From assembly GCA_002389905.1 (NCBI GenBank), contig DGRE01000017.1, positions 1 to 37,832 on the forward strand: a DNA stretch of 37,832 nucleotides, given 5' to 3'. This stretch comes from Hungatella sp. UBA4396 (GTDB lineage Bacteria > Bacillota > Clostridia > Lachnospirales > Lachnospiraceae). The notes below the pieces were generated by a model. The model was not told the origin of the DNA, ran no database searches, and was given only the letters and a program-made list of their open reading frames with translations. Shown here in pieces: positions 15,728 to 23,844 of the stretch (the stretch's first letter is position 1; every line of letters begins with the position of its first letter). The position numbers and the translations under genes were made by a program.

Positions 15728-15756
15728 TTGTGCTTTTCTTTGTTTTGGTATATACT
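15728..15756 (+). promoter_or_regulatory. probable promoter for ispE
   Basis: TTGTGC at 15728-15733 and TATACT at 15751-15756 are separated by 17 bp. The following sequence to 15820 has no other feature beyond a small GTATA/TATAC repeat. Confidence 0.45.
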
Positions 15757-15820
15757 AAATACAGTATACAAAAAAATAACCAAGTACAATCCGAATAACA
15801 AAAGCGAGGAATACCTGCCT

Positions 15821-16726
15821 ATGATAAGATATCTGGGGTTAAAAGCCTATGGAAAGATCAATCTGGGACTTGATGTTTTAAGAAAAAGGGAGGACGGATA
15901 TCATGATGTTCGTATGATCATGCAGACCGTGGGCCTTTATGATAAGATTGATATTTATTTAAAAGAAACGCCGGGGATTGAGATTGCGACCAATCTCTTT
16001 TACCTGCCTGTCAATGAAAATAATCTGGTTTACAAAGCGGCCAAACTCCTTATGGATGAGTTTCACGTTACCCAGGGCATCCGCATTCATTTAAAGAAGT
16101 TCATTCCTGTCTCTGCCGGTATGGCAGGGGGAAGCAGCGATGCGGCTTCTGTGCTTTTTGGAGTCAACAAGATGTTTAAGCTGGGCCTGACCAGACAGGA
16201 GCTGATGGAGCGGGGGGTTAAAATTGGAGCAGATGTACCCTACTGCATTATGAGGGGAACTGCTTTAAGCGAAGGAATCGGAGAAATCCTGACGCCTCTT
16301 CCCGATATGCCCCAATGCCAGGTATTGATTGCAAAACCGGGAGTCAATGTTTCCACCAAGTTTGTCTATGACAACCTGAATGCAGCAGGGCTGAAGGAAT
16401 CTGACCACCCGGATATTGACGGAATGATCAGTGCCATCCAAAGCCGTGACATCTACCAGGTGTCGGCTCGTCTGGGAAATGTGCTGGAGACAGTAACCAT
16501 ACCGGAATATCCGGTGATTGCCCAGATCAAGGACCGGATGAAGGAGGCAGGAGCGGTGAACGCTCTTATGAGCGGAAGCGGCCCCACAGTGTTTGGCATT
16601 TTTACAAGCCCTCAGGCTGCTGAGAAGGCTTATGAATGCATGAGGTACGGAGAGGGGAAGACCCTTGCAAAACAGGTTTATCTGACGAATTTTTACAATA
16701 CCAGGGAGGTTGCTAATGAGCAGTGA
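15821..16726 (+). CDS. ispE: 4-diphosphocytidyl-2-C-methyl-D-erythritol kinase
   Basis: The start at 15821 (MIRYLGLKAYGKINLGLDV) gives 301 residues, in line with the family; the longer frame from 15728 covers the promoter. IspE is a GHMP kinase that phosphorylates the 2-hydroxyl of CDP-methylerythritol in the MEP route to isoprenoids. The substrate Lys12 lies in AYGKINLGL, the ATP loop PVSAGMAGGSSDAAS at 96-110, the catalytic Asp in KIGADVPYC, and the third GHMP motif in ALMSGSGPTVFG. The ribosome site GCGAGGA is rather distant from the ATG. The regulator gene downstream overlaps its end by 11 bp. Confidence 0.96.
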   Translation: MIRYLGLKAYGKINLGLDVLRKREDGYHDVRMIMQTVGLYDKIDIYLKETPGIEIATNLFYLPVNENNLVYKAAKLLMDEFHVTQGIRIHLKKFIPVSAGMAGGSSDAASVLFGVNKMFKLGLTRQELMERGVKIGADVPYCIMRGTALSEGIGEILTPLPDMPQCQVLIAKPGVNVSTKFVYDNLNAAGLKESDHPDIDGMISAIQSRDIYQVSARLGNVLETVTIPEYPVIAQIKDRMKEAGAVNALMSGSGPTVFGIFTSPQAAEKAYECMRYGEGKTLAKQVYLTNFYNTREVANEQ

Positions 16727-17393
16727 ATTAAAGGTGAACATGAATGAATATCTGCCTTTGAGGGATGTTGTTTTTAATACTTTAAGGCAGGCTATTTTAA
16801 AGGGAGAGCTGGCGCCGGGGGAGAGGCTGATGGAGATTCAGCTTGCCGACCGTCTGGGAGTCAGCCGGACCCCTATCCGGGAAGCTATCCGAAAGCTGGA
16901 GCTGGAAGGTCTTGTTTTAATGATACCCAGAAAGGGAGCCGAGGTAGCCAGGATTTCTGAGAAAAGCTTAAGGGATGTATTAGAGGTCCGCAGATCTTTG
17001 GAGGAGCTTGCCATTGAACTGGCCTGCATCAGAATGGATGAGGAGGCCGTGGAGGAGCTTGAGAAAAAGCAGGAGGAATTCCGGAACGCCGTTTTAAAGG
17101 GCAATGCCATGGAGATCGCAGAAACAGACGAAGCCTATCACGATGTAATTTTTAAGGGAACCTGCAACGACAGGCTGGTTCAGATGATCAACAATTTAAG
17201 GGAGCAGATGTACCGCTACCGTCTGGAGTACATCAAGGATAAGGACAAACGCCAGGCCCTTGTGGCAGAGCATGAAAACATCTTAGAGGCAGTGCGCCGG
17301 GGCCGGGTCATGGATGCCAAAGAAGCCATGAGAGAGCATATCGACAACCAGGAGATTACAGTTTCAAAGAATATAAAAGAACGGGATTCTTAA
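16716..17393 (+). CDS. GntR family transcriptional regulator (FadR/FCD type)
   Basis: The start at 16716 follows GGGAGG and gives 225 residues. Residues 12-75 form the winged helix (LRQAILKGELAPGERLMEIQ, LADRLGVSRTPIREAIRKLE, GLV). The rest is an all-helical FCD ligand domain with typical metal or acid-binding positions (DEAYHDVIF, LVAEHENILEAV, MREHID) that include His residues. FadR-type proteins respond to small carboxylic acids. The ligand is not clear here. Overlap with ispE and a 12-nt gap to the next small gene point to one transcript. The coupling to isoprenoid synthesis is unusual in function but seems to be only positional. Confidence 0.93.
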   Translation: MSSELKVNMNEYLPLRDVVFNTLRQAILKGELAPGERLMEIQLADRLGVSRTPIREAIRKLELEGLVLMIPRKGAEVARISEKSLRDVLEVRRSLEELAIELACIRMDEEAVEELEKKQEEFRNAVLKGNAMEIAETDEAYHDVIFKGTCNDRLVQMINNLREQMYRYRLEYIKDKDKRQALVAEHENILEAVRRGRVMDAKEAMREHIDNQEITVSKNIKERDS

Positions 17394-17405
17394 GGAGGGC
17401 GGCTT

Positions 17406-17597
17406 ATGACGTTTAAAGAGAAGTATCTGGCGGGTGAAGTGGAATTTGAAGCCATTGATGATTATGTGGAAGAGTGGAACAACAGCAGCACAGACCAGAC
17501 TCTGGCAAGATTCCTGGGCCTTGATGAAGAGGAAGAGGATATCTGGATTGAGGAAAGCGATGAAGCCTTGCAGCAGCTTTTGGACAGTAAAAAATAA
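17406..17597 (+). CDS. small acidic protein of unknown function
   Basis: The 63-residue product (MTFKEKYLAGEVEFEAIDD...) follows AAGGAGGGCGG at proper distance. About a third of the residues are Asp or Glu, with LARFLGLDEEEEDIW and ALQQLLDSKK. It lacks membrane segments. I recognise it only as the kind of small conserved protein seen in Clostridia. It is the last gene of the ispE group. Confidence 0.8.
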   Translation: MTFKEKYLAGEVEFEAIDDYVEEWNNSSTDQTLARFLGLDEEEEDIWIEESDEALQQLLDSKK

Positions 17598-17635
17598 ACA
17601 TAATGATAAAAATTATTAAATAAATATAATCCTGG

Positions 17636-17664
17636 TTGACAGGGTGACAATGTGTCATTATAAT
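17636..17664 (+). promoter_or_regulatory. consensus sigma-A promoter of the efflux operon
   Basis: TTGACA at 17636-17641 and TATAAT at 17659-17664 are exactly 17 bp apart. It serves the TetR gene and probably the efflux genes behind it. The operator lies over it. Confidence 0.85.
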
Positions 17665-17686
17665 AAGTGACATGTTGTCACCCTGT
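17639..17686 (+). promoter_or_regulatory. double TetR-type operator over the promoter
   Basis: The arms at 17639-17657 and 17668-17686 form a 48-bp inverted repeat with two mismatches per 19-bp arm, centred on the -10 hexamer. Each arm is itself a dyad: TGACAATGTGTCA (17645-17657) and TGACATGTTGTCA (17668-17680), both TGACA-N3-TGTCA, 23 bp apart. One lies between -35 and -10, the other over the predicted start site. A TetR dimer on each would shut the promoter. Confidence 0.8.
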
Positions 17687-17724
17687 GTTTATTTACAGGG
17701 CAAAAAACAGAGAGAGGTGAGAAA

Positions 17725-18339
17725 ATGCCGACGAAGCGGTTCTATAATCTTCCACCGGGAAAAAAGAAAACGATTCGCGAGGCCGCAATGGAAGAATTTA
17801 TCCGGGTGCCCTTCGAAAAGGTATCAATTAATAAGATGATTCAAAAGGCAGGAATATCAAGAGGCAGCTTTTATACATATTTTCAGGATAAGTTTGATGT
17901 CCTGGCCTGCATATTCGAGGATGCCGCAGAAAAGCTACTGGAAAGCTGGAGAGAATGTGCTGAAAAAAACAGCGGCGATCTTTGGAAAACGGCGGAAGCT
18001 TTCCTTGACTACAGCATTACCAATACAAAAGAGCATATGCTGATGTTAAAGAATCTTTCGGAAAGTGAAAAAATGTTCGGTGAGATCCATAAAATGCGCC
18101 AAAGCTGTGACAGCGGCTTATATACCCTTTTAGAGGGCATGTATGAACCGGTGGACAAAGGCAATTTTAAGGATCAGACCATGGAAACCTTTGAAAATCT
18201 CATATCCATGATATTTTTGGAGCTGCTTCACTGTATGGGCTGGCATTACCACCATCCGGAGGATGAAGAAAAGATTAAGAATGTTTTCCGCAAAAAATTA
18301 GAAATTCTTCAGTATGGAATTTGTAAATGCCAATTATAA
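17725..18339 (+). CDS. TetR family repressor of the efflux locus
   Basis: This 204-residue protein has the TetR N-terminal helix-turn-helix: KKTIREAAMEEFIRVPFEKV then SINKMIQKAGISRGSFYTYF (about residues 33-52), the latter being the classic recognition region. The C-terminal part is a helical ligand and dimer domain that is specific to each regulator. It is the first gene behind a double operator and ends 24 nt before the membrane-fusion protein gene. It probably senses a substrate of the pump and releases the promoter. GAGAGGTGAG precedes the ATG. Confidence 0.94.
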   Translation: MPTKRFYNLPPGKKKTIREAAMEEFIRVPFEKVSINKMIQKAGISRGSFYTYFQDKFDVLACIFEDAAEKLLESWRECAEKNSGDLWKTAEAFLDYSITNTKEHMLMLKNLSESEKMFGEIHKMRQSCDSGLYTLLEGMYEPVDKGNFKDQTMETFENLISMIFLELLHCMGWHYHHPEDEEKIKNVFRKKLEILQYGICKCQL

Positions 18340-18363
18340 TGCGATTAAGCGAAGGAGTTTGTC

Positions 18364-19506
18364 ATGACAAAGAAAAAAATATTCATCATCGCAGGTGCAG
18401 TTGTGGTAACCGCTGCACTGGCAGGCTTAATCCTTCCCAAGGTTCTGGGAGGAAATAAGGAGGAATTTGTGGCTGAAGCGCCTCCTGCCGTAAGTGCAGA
18501 GAAGCCTCAGATCCGGTCTATAGAGCTGTCCAGTGAGCTGATCGGTACCATAGAGCCCTCCAGCATCGTCTATATCACCCCCCTTGGGGCAGGCGAGATC
18601 ACTGGGGTAAATGTCCAGACAGGAGATATGGTTTCTGCAGGACAGCTTCTTTGTGTCATTGATACAAAGCAGGTGGAAAGCTCCAGGATCATGGCGGAAA
18701 CTGCCAGAATTACATATGAGGATGCAAAAAAGAACTTAGACCGGATGGCCATTCTCCATGCGGCAGGCGATGTGGCTGATGCCGATTACCAGTCTCTTAC
18801 AGACAAGGTGGAAATGGCAAGGCTCCAGTATGAAAATGCCAAGATCGGATACAACCTCCAGATAGAGAGCAGCCAGGTAACCGCTCCCATAGGAGGAAAG
18901 GTGGAAAGCTTTAACGTGAAGGTTCACGACATGGTATCCCCCCAGACCGTTCTCGGTGTCATATCAGGAGAAGGCGGAAAGGGCGTGACCTTTTACGCTT
19001 CTGAGCGCATTGTAGGGGGCTTAAAGGCAGGAGACGGCATTCAGGTGGAAAAGAATGGAACCAGCTACGCAGCCTCCATCACCGAGGTCAGCACCATGGT
19101 GGATGCAGCAAGCGGCCTGTACAAGGTAAAAGCGTCTGTTCCCGATGGAGATGCCCTGTCAACAGGCACCTCTGTAAAGCTTTCCGTAATTTCCCGGAAG
19201 GCGGAAAACGTCCTTACAGTTCCGGTGGACAGCGTTTACTATGAGGGTGGAGAGCCCTTTGTATACACATATGCTGACGGAACCCTGAAAAAGAATCCTG
19301 TGGTCATAGGCTTGGCAGACAATGCTTATGCAGAGGTTCAGGAAGGAATTGCAGCAGAGGATCAGATCGTCACCACATGGACCAGCGAATTGTACGACGG
19401 GTCAAAGGTCACCCTTGCAGGTGAAGAAAAAGAAGAAGCCCAGACAGCAGACAGCACAGCAGAAGCAGAAGAAACCGGGGCGGAAGCTTCCGGTTCCGGA
19501 CAGTAA
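18364..19506 (+). CDS. RND efflux membrane-fusion (adaptor) protein
   Basis: The 380-residue product starts with a membrane anchor (residues 5-28) lacking a lipobox, then the two halves of a biotinyl-lipoyl domain (GEITGVNVQTGDMVSAGQLL near 78-97, and TAPIGGKVESFNVKVHDMV near 178-196) that frame a coiled-coil hairpin (about 100-170). A beta-barrel and membrane-proximal domain follow. The last 35 residues are a low-complexity Glu/Ala/Thr tail. In tripartite pumps the adaptor links the RND pump to a TolC channel. Its stop is 12 nt before the pump gene. Confidence 0.94.
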   Translation: MTKKKIFIIAGAVVVTAALAGLILPKVLGGNKEEFVAEAPPAVSAEKPQIRSIELSSELIGTIEPSSIVYITPLGAGEITGVNVQTGDMVSAGQLLCVIDTKQVESSRIMAETARITYEDAKKNLDRMAILHAAGDVADADYQSLTDKVEMARLQYENAKIGYNLQIESSQVTAPIGGKVESFNVKVHDMVSPQTVLGVISGEGGKGVTFYASERIVGGLKAGDGIQVEKNGTSYAASITEVSTMVDAASGLYKVKASVPDGDALSTGTSVKLSVISRKAENVLTVPVDSVYYEGGEPFVYTYADGTLKKNPVVIGLADNAYAEVQEGIAAEDQIVTTWTSELYDGSKVTLAGEEKEEAQTADSTAEAEETGAEASGSGQ

Positions 19507-19518
19507 GGGGGCGGCATA

Positions 19519-22500
19519 ATGGGAATTACAAAAGGCGTCTTAAAGCGGCCTGTAACCGCTGTTCTGGCAGTGCTATGCCTGCTTGTGTTTGGTTTATCCT
19601 CTGTTTTGTCCTCTAAAATGGAGCTGACGCCGGAGATGAATTTTCCGATGCTGTTAGTCAGCAGCGTTTATCCAGGTGCTAACCCGGAGGATGTGAATGA
19701 TCTGGTTACCAAGGTAATTGAGGAGTCTGTAGGAACCTTGTCCGGCGTTAAAAATGTCCAGTCCAGCTCTCAGGAAAATGTATCCATCGTATTTCTGGAG
19801 TATGAATACGGCACCAATATCGACAAAGCCTACCTGGATTTGAAAAAGAAGCTGGATAACATCAGCCTTCCGGAAGATGTGGAAGCTCCCGGCATCATGG
19901 AATTTAATATCAATGATATGCCTGCCATAACTCTGGCAATCAAGGACCCTTCACAGAGCAACCTTTATAATTATGTGAGCGACAAGATCGTACCGGAGTT
20001 CGAGAAGATCTCATCTGTTGCCAGCGTAGCGGTGAGCGGAGGGCAGAAGGGCTACATCAGCGTCCGCCTGATTCCGGAAAAAATGGACCAGTACCACCTT
20101 AACATGAACTCCATCAGCCAGGCTGTCAAGGCAGCTGATTTTACTTATCCGGCGGGAAATACCGGAGTTGGAAAGAGTGATTTATCGGTCAGCACCGGTG
20201 TATCGGTCAATAATGTGGAAAGCCTTAAGAAGATTCCCATTGTGGCAGGAGCGGGAAAGACCATTTACCTGGAGGATGTTGCTGAGATTACAGAGGCTTC
20301 CCAAAAGCAGGAGGCCATCGGACGGTACAATGGAGAGGATACCATTACCCTGTCCATCAGCAAACAGCAGAAGGACAGCGCCGTTGATGTTTCCAAGTCT
20401 GTGACCAGGACCATTAATACCCTGACAAAAGAATACCCCAATCTGGAAGTGGTGGTAGTCGATGATACCAGCGACCAGATTCTGTCTGCTCTTAACAGCG
20501 TAATGTATACGATGATCGCGGCAGTTGTGATTTCCATGGTTATCATTTTCCTGTTTTTTGGAGACCTTAAAGCTTCTCTCGTTGTGGGAAGCTCCATTCC
20601 TGTCTCCATCCTGGTATCCCTGATTTTAATGTCTGCCATGGGATTTTCCTTAAATGTTGTCACCATGAGCAGTATTGTTTTAGGCGTAGGTATGATGGTG
20701 GATAACTCCATCGTTGTCATGGAAAGCTGTTTCCGTTCCCAAAAGGGGAAAGGATTCCGGGAATATATGGAGGCGGCGCTGGAAGGTACGTCGACTGTTA
20801 TGCAGTCCATCTTGGGCGGTACCATTACCACTTGTGTCGTATTCATACCTCTGGCGCTTCTGGAAGGAATGACAGGGCAGCTGTTTAAGCCCTTAGGCTA
20901 TACCATTGTATTTTGTATGCTGGCATCTTTGGTTTCAGCTATCACCATTGTTCCTCTCTGCTACAGCCGGTTCCGTCCTGTGGAACGGCAGAATTCTCCC
21001 ATGGGCGGAATTGTAAAGGCAATGCAGAATGGCTACCGGAAAATTGTAGGCAAGCTTCTTAACCACCGGGGTCTGGTCATGGTCGTATCAGTTCTGCTTT
21101 TGATTGCCTCCTTTGCTCTGGCCGGCAGCCTTGGATTTGAGCTGATGCCGGAAGTGGATCAGGGAACGGTTACAGTTACCGCTGAGATGAGGCCCGGACT
21201 TAAGGTTGAGGAAGCGGATAAGATATTGCAAAAGCTGGAAGCTGTTGTGGCTGGTGAGGAAGACTTAAAATCCTATATGGTCAGCTACGGAGGAAGCGGA
21301 TTGAGCTTTACCGGAGGAAAAAGCGGAACTTTGACGGCTTATTTAAAGTCTGACAGAAAGCTGTCCACCGAAGAGGTTGTAAACAAGTGGAAAAAGGAAA
21401 TGAGTCAGATACTTGACTGTAACATTACCGTGAAATCCACCTCTTCCATGACCACCATGAGCAGCGGAAACGATTTTGAAGTCATTCTTCAAAGCTCCCA
21501 GCTGGATAAGCTGAAAACAGCTTCCAGCCAGATGGTGAGTGAACTGGCAGGCACTTCGGAGCTGATCAAGGTTCATTCGGATCTGGAAAATGCAGCTCCT
21601 GTTATTAAGGTCAGGGTTGACCCCATAAAGGCTGCTGCCGAAGGCGTGGCTCCTTCCAGTGTGGGCGGACTGTTAAATAATATGCTGAGCGGTGTAAAAG
21701 CAACCACTATGGATGTGGCCGGTCAGGAAGTGGATGTCAAGGTGGAATATCCGGAGGACTCTTATGATACTCTGGATAAGGTGGAGGGAGTCATGATTCC
21801 CAACAGCACCGGAGGCTTTACAGGACTTACGGACATTGCCGATATCGGCTATGAGGATACCCCTTCCTCCATCACCAGAAAGAACAAGCAATACTTAGTT
21901 ACCATAAGCGGTTCCTTTACGGAAGAAGTGGGAAGCAAAAAAGATCAGGCAGCAGCGATCAAACGAATTGATGAGACCATTGTAAATAAATATTTAAGCG
22001 ACATCGTTACAAGGGCAAAAAACAGTGAGGACGAATCCATGCAGGAAGAGTTTTCCGGACTGTTCGGAGCCATTGGAACTGCTGTTTTCCTGATCTTCAT
22101 TGTTATGGCAGCCCAGTTTGAATCTCCTAAGTTTTCTCTGATGGTTATGACCACCATTCCCTTCAGTTTGATCGGGTCCTTTGGATTTTTGGCGGCTGCG
22201 GGAGTTGCTATCAGCATGACCTCCCTGCTGGGATTTTTGATGCTGATTGGTACTGTGGTAAATGCCGGAATCCTTTACGTGGATACGGTAAACCAGTACC
22301 GTATCACCATGGATAAGAGGACTGCCCTGATTGAGGCGGGTGCCACCAGATTAAGACCTATTCTTATGACCACCCTCACAACGGTAGTGTCCATGGTTCC
22401 CATGGCAATGGCTCTGGGAACAAACGGAGAAACCATGCAGGGTCTGGCTCTGGTAAACGTGGGAGGCTTGACCGCTTCCACCATACTGTCACTGCTCATG

Positions 22501-22560
22501 CTTCCGGTTTATTACTCCCTTATGAGCGGAAAGCTGGATAATAGCCAGCTGCCGGATTAA
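19519..22560 (+). CDS. RND (AcrB/HAE type) efflux pump
   Basis: The 1013-residue protein has the full duplicated RND plan: a membrane span at 10-30, a large extracytoplasmic loop (about 35-330), six spans (about 335-560), a second loop (about 565-850) and the closing spans (about 860-1000). TM4 carries GVGMMVDNSIVVMES, where AcrB has two adjacent Asp residues; the first is kept and the second is Asn, a known variation in other RND members. FGDLKASLVVGSSIPVSILVS-type and GTVVNAGILYVD motifs also fit. It is driven by the proton gradient and exports drugs, lipids or similar amphiphiles. Its substrate cannot be read from the sequence. Confidence 0.95.
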   Translation: MGITKGVLKRPVTAVLAVLCLLVFGLSSVLSSKMELTPEMNFPMLLVSSVYPGANPEDVNDLVTKVIEESVGTLSGVKNVQSSSQENVSIVFLEYEYGTNIDKAYLDLKKKLDNISLPEDVEAPGIMEFNINDMPAITLAIKDPSQSNLYNYVSDKIVPEFEKISSVASVAVSGGQKGYISVRLIPEKMDQYHLNMNSISQAVKAADFTYPAGNTGVGKSDLSVSTGVSVNNVESLKKIPIVAGAGKTIYLEDVAEITEASQKQEAIGRYNGEDTITLSISKQQKDSAVDVSKSVTRTINTLTKEYPNLEVVVVDDTSDQILSALNSVMYTMIAAVVISMVIIFLFFGDLKASLVVGSSIPVSILVSLILMSAMGFSLNVVTMSSIVLGVGMMVDNSIVVMESCFRSQKGKGFREYMEAALEGTSTVMQSILGGTITTCVVFIPLALLEGMTGQLFKPLGYTIVFCMLASLVSAITIVPLCYSRFRPVERQNSPMGGIVKAMQNGYRKIVGKLLNHRGLVMVVSVLLLIASFALAGSLGFELMPEVDQGTVTVTAEMRPGLKVEEADKILQKLEAVVAGEEDLKSYMVSYGGSGLSFTGGKSGTLTAYLKSDRKLSTEEVVNKWKKEMSQILDCNITVKSTSSMTTMSSGNDFEVILQSSQLDKLKTASSQMVSELAGTSELIKVHSDLENAAPVIKVRVDPIKAAAEGVAPSSVGGLLNNMLSGVKATTMDVAGQEVDVKVEYPEDSYDTLDKVEGVMIPNSTGGFTGLTDIADIGYEDTPSSITRKNKQYLVTISGSFTEEVGSKKDQAAAIKRIDETIVNKYLSDIVTRAKNSEDESMQEEFSGLFGAIGTAVFLIFIVMAAQFESPKFSLMVMTTIPFSLIGSFGFLAAAGVAISMTSLLGFLMLIGTVVNAGILYVDTVNQYRITMDKRTALIEAGATRLRPILMTTLTTVVSMVPMAMALGTNGETMQGLALVNVGGLTASTILSLLMLPVYYSLMSGKLDNSQLPD

Positions 22561-22566
22561 ACACAT

Positions 22567-22600
22567 GCAGGGGGCCGGATCTCGGAAATTGGCTCCCTGC
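22567..22600 (+). terminator. hairpin between the pump and TolC-like genes
   Basis: GCAGGGGGCC at 22567-22576 pairs with GGCTCCCTGC at 22591-22600, one pair being G-U. No T-run follows, so it may be an RNA-stability or partial-attenuation element that sets the pump apart from the TolC-like pair. No clear promoter is visible in the remaining gap up to 22691. Confidence 0.4.
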
Positions 22601-22691
22601 TGGGAAAATAAGGATTTCCTGTTTTAATCAGAATATGATAAAATAATGACAGATATATAACATAAAAAAATCCAGTTAAGGAGGATTCAGG

Positions 22692-23843
22692 ATGAGAAAA
22701 TGGAAACAGATTTGTGCATGTTGTCTTGCAGCCGTGCTGACTGTTTCCGGACCGGCGGCCACAGCCTGGGCCGGAAGTCCGGAATTTGCCAGAACTCCCG
22801 AGGAGTGGGCAAGGCTTAGGGACAATGTGATGGAATACGATGAGCTGACCGGACTGATCCGTGAATACAACGTGACCGTCCAAAAGAACCAGCTTGATAT
22901 TAGTGATAAGAAGAAAGATGATATGATCACCAGCGACCAGTATGCCCAGGCATATCGGGATGCTGCTGATGAGATGTGGAATGCAGTGGATGGTGAGAAC
23001 GCCGTTGCAGATGTGGGCAATGAGATGGCGGCCAGAAATGCACAGGTCAGCGCTGACAAAAATGTGCAGGATCTGCAGGTATACCAGCTTACCTATGACC
23101 AGCAGGAAGCCGGTCTGGTAGCTTCGGCCCAGTCTTCTATGATCGCATATTTCCAGCAGAATTATGAATTGGAAAATGCAAAGGAGAGTCTGGAGCTTTT
23201 AAAGGCAGTCTATGATTCAACTGTTTTAAGGCAGAGTGCAGGCATGGCAACTCAGGTGGATGTGCTGACGGCTCTGGAAAATGTCCAGAATGCCCAAACC
23301 GCCATTGACAAGCTGACAGCTGCCATTGACCAGACGCGGCAGACTCTTTGCGTTATGCTGGGCTGGAAGTACAATGATATGCCGGAGATCCGGGAGATTC
23401 CCCCGGTGGATATGGAACGGATTGCTGCTATCAATTTAGAACAGGATAAGGCAGCTGCCCTTGAAAATAACTACACCTTAAAAATCAACAAAAGAAAACT
23501 GGGAAATGCCACAGCAGGCACTACCATTGAAAGTCTAAACAGAGCCATTGAAAGCAATGTGCAGAATATTAATGCTGACATGGTGAAGAATCACCAAGCC
23601 GTTCTTCAGGCTAAGGCGGCCTACGACCAGGCAGCAGCAGAGTTTGAACTGGAAAGCAAGAACATGGGAACTGCCCAGAGAAAATTTGATATTGGCATGC
23701 TCAGCAGGCTGGAGTATTTACAGCAGAAAAATACGTATAACTCCAAAAGTACAGGAATCAAAACAGCAGAACTGGCCTTGGCCCAGGCTGTTCAAACCTA
23801 TGAAAACGGAGTAAAGGGTCTGGCTTCGGCGGGAGGAATGTAA
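22692..23843 (+). CDS. TolC-like outer-membrane-efflux-family protein, copy 1
   Basis: The 383-residue product has a signal peptide (residues 1-27, ending ATAWA) and then long amphipathic helices typical of TolC/OEP proteins. Two halves show the internal repeat: GMATQVDVLTALENVQNAQTA near 195-215, and GMLSRLEYLQQKNTYNSKS near 336-354. The sequence between has MLGWKYNDMPEIREIPPVD. The next gene encodes a paralogue with the same landmarks. In diderms TolC crosses the outer membrane; here the host should have none, so the protein probably spans the cell wall or acts as an extracellular partner of the pump. An AAGGAGGATTC site precedes the ATG. Confidence 0.88.
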   Translation: MRKWKQICACCLAAVLTVSGPAATAWAGSPEFARTPEEWARLRDNVMEYDELTGLIREYNVTVQKNQLDISDKKKDDMITSDQYAQAYRDAADEMWNAVDGENAVADVGNEMAARNAQVSADKNVQDLQVYQLTYDQQEAGLVASAQSSMIAYFQQNYELENAKESLELLKAVYDSTVLRQSAGMATQVDVLTALENVQNAQTAIDKLTAAIDQTRQTLCVMLGWKYNDMPEIREIPPVDMERIAAINLEQDKAAALENNYTLKINKRKLGNATAGTTIESLNRAIESNVQNINADMVKNHQAVLQAKAAYDQAAAEFELESKNMGTAQRKFDIGMLSRLEYLQQKNTYNSKSTGIKTAELALAQAVQTYENGVKGLASAGGM

Positions 23844-23844
23844 T

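Noticed and set aside
17639..17686. The long inverted repeat read as a transcription terminator for the upstream small gene
   Set aside because: It contains a full consensus promoter at correct spacing and has no T-run, so an operator explains it better.
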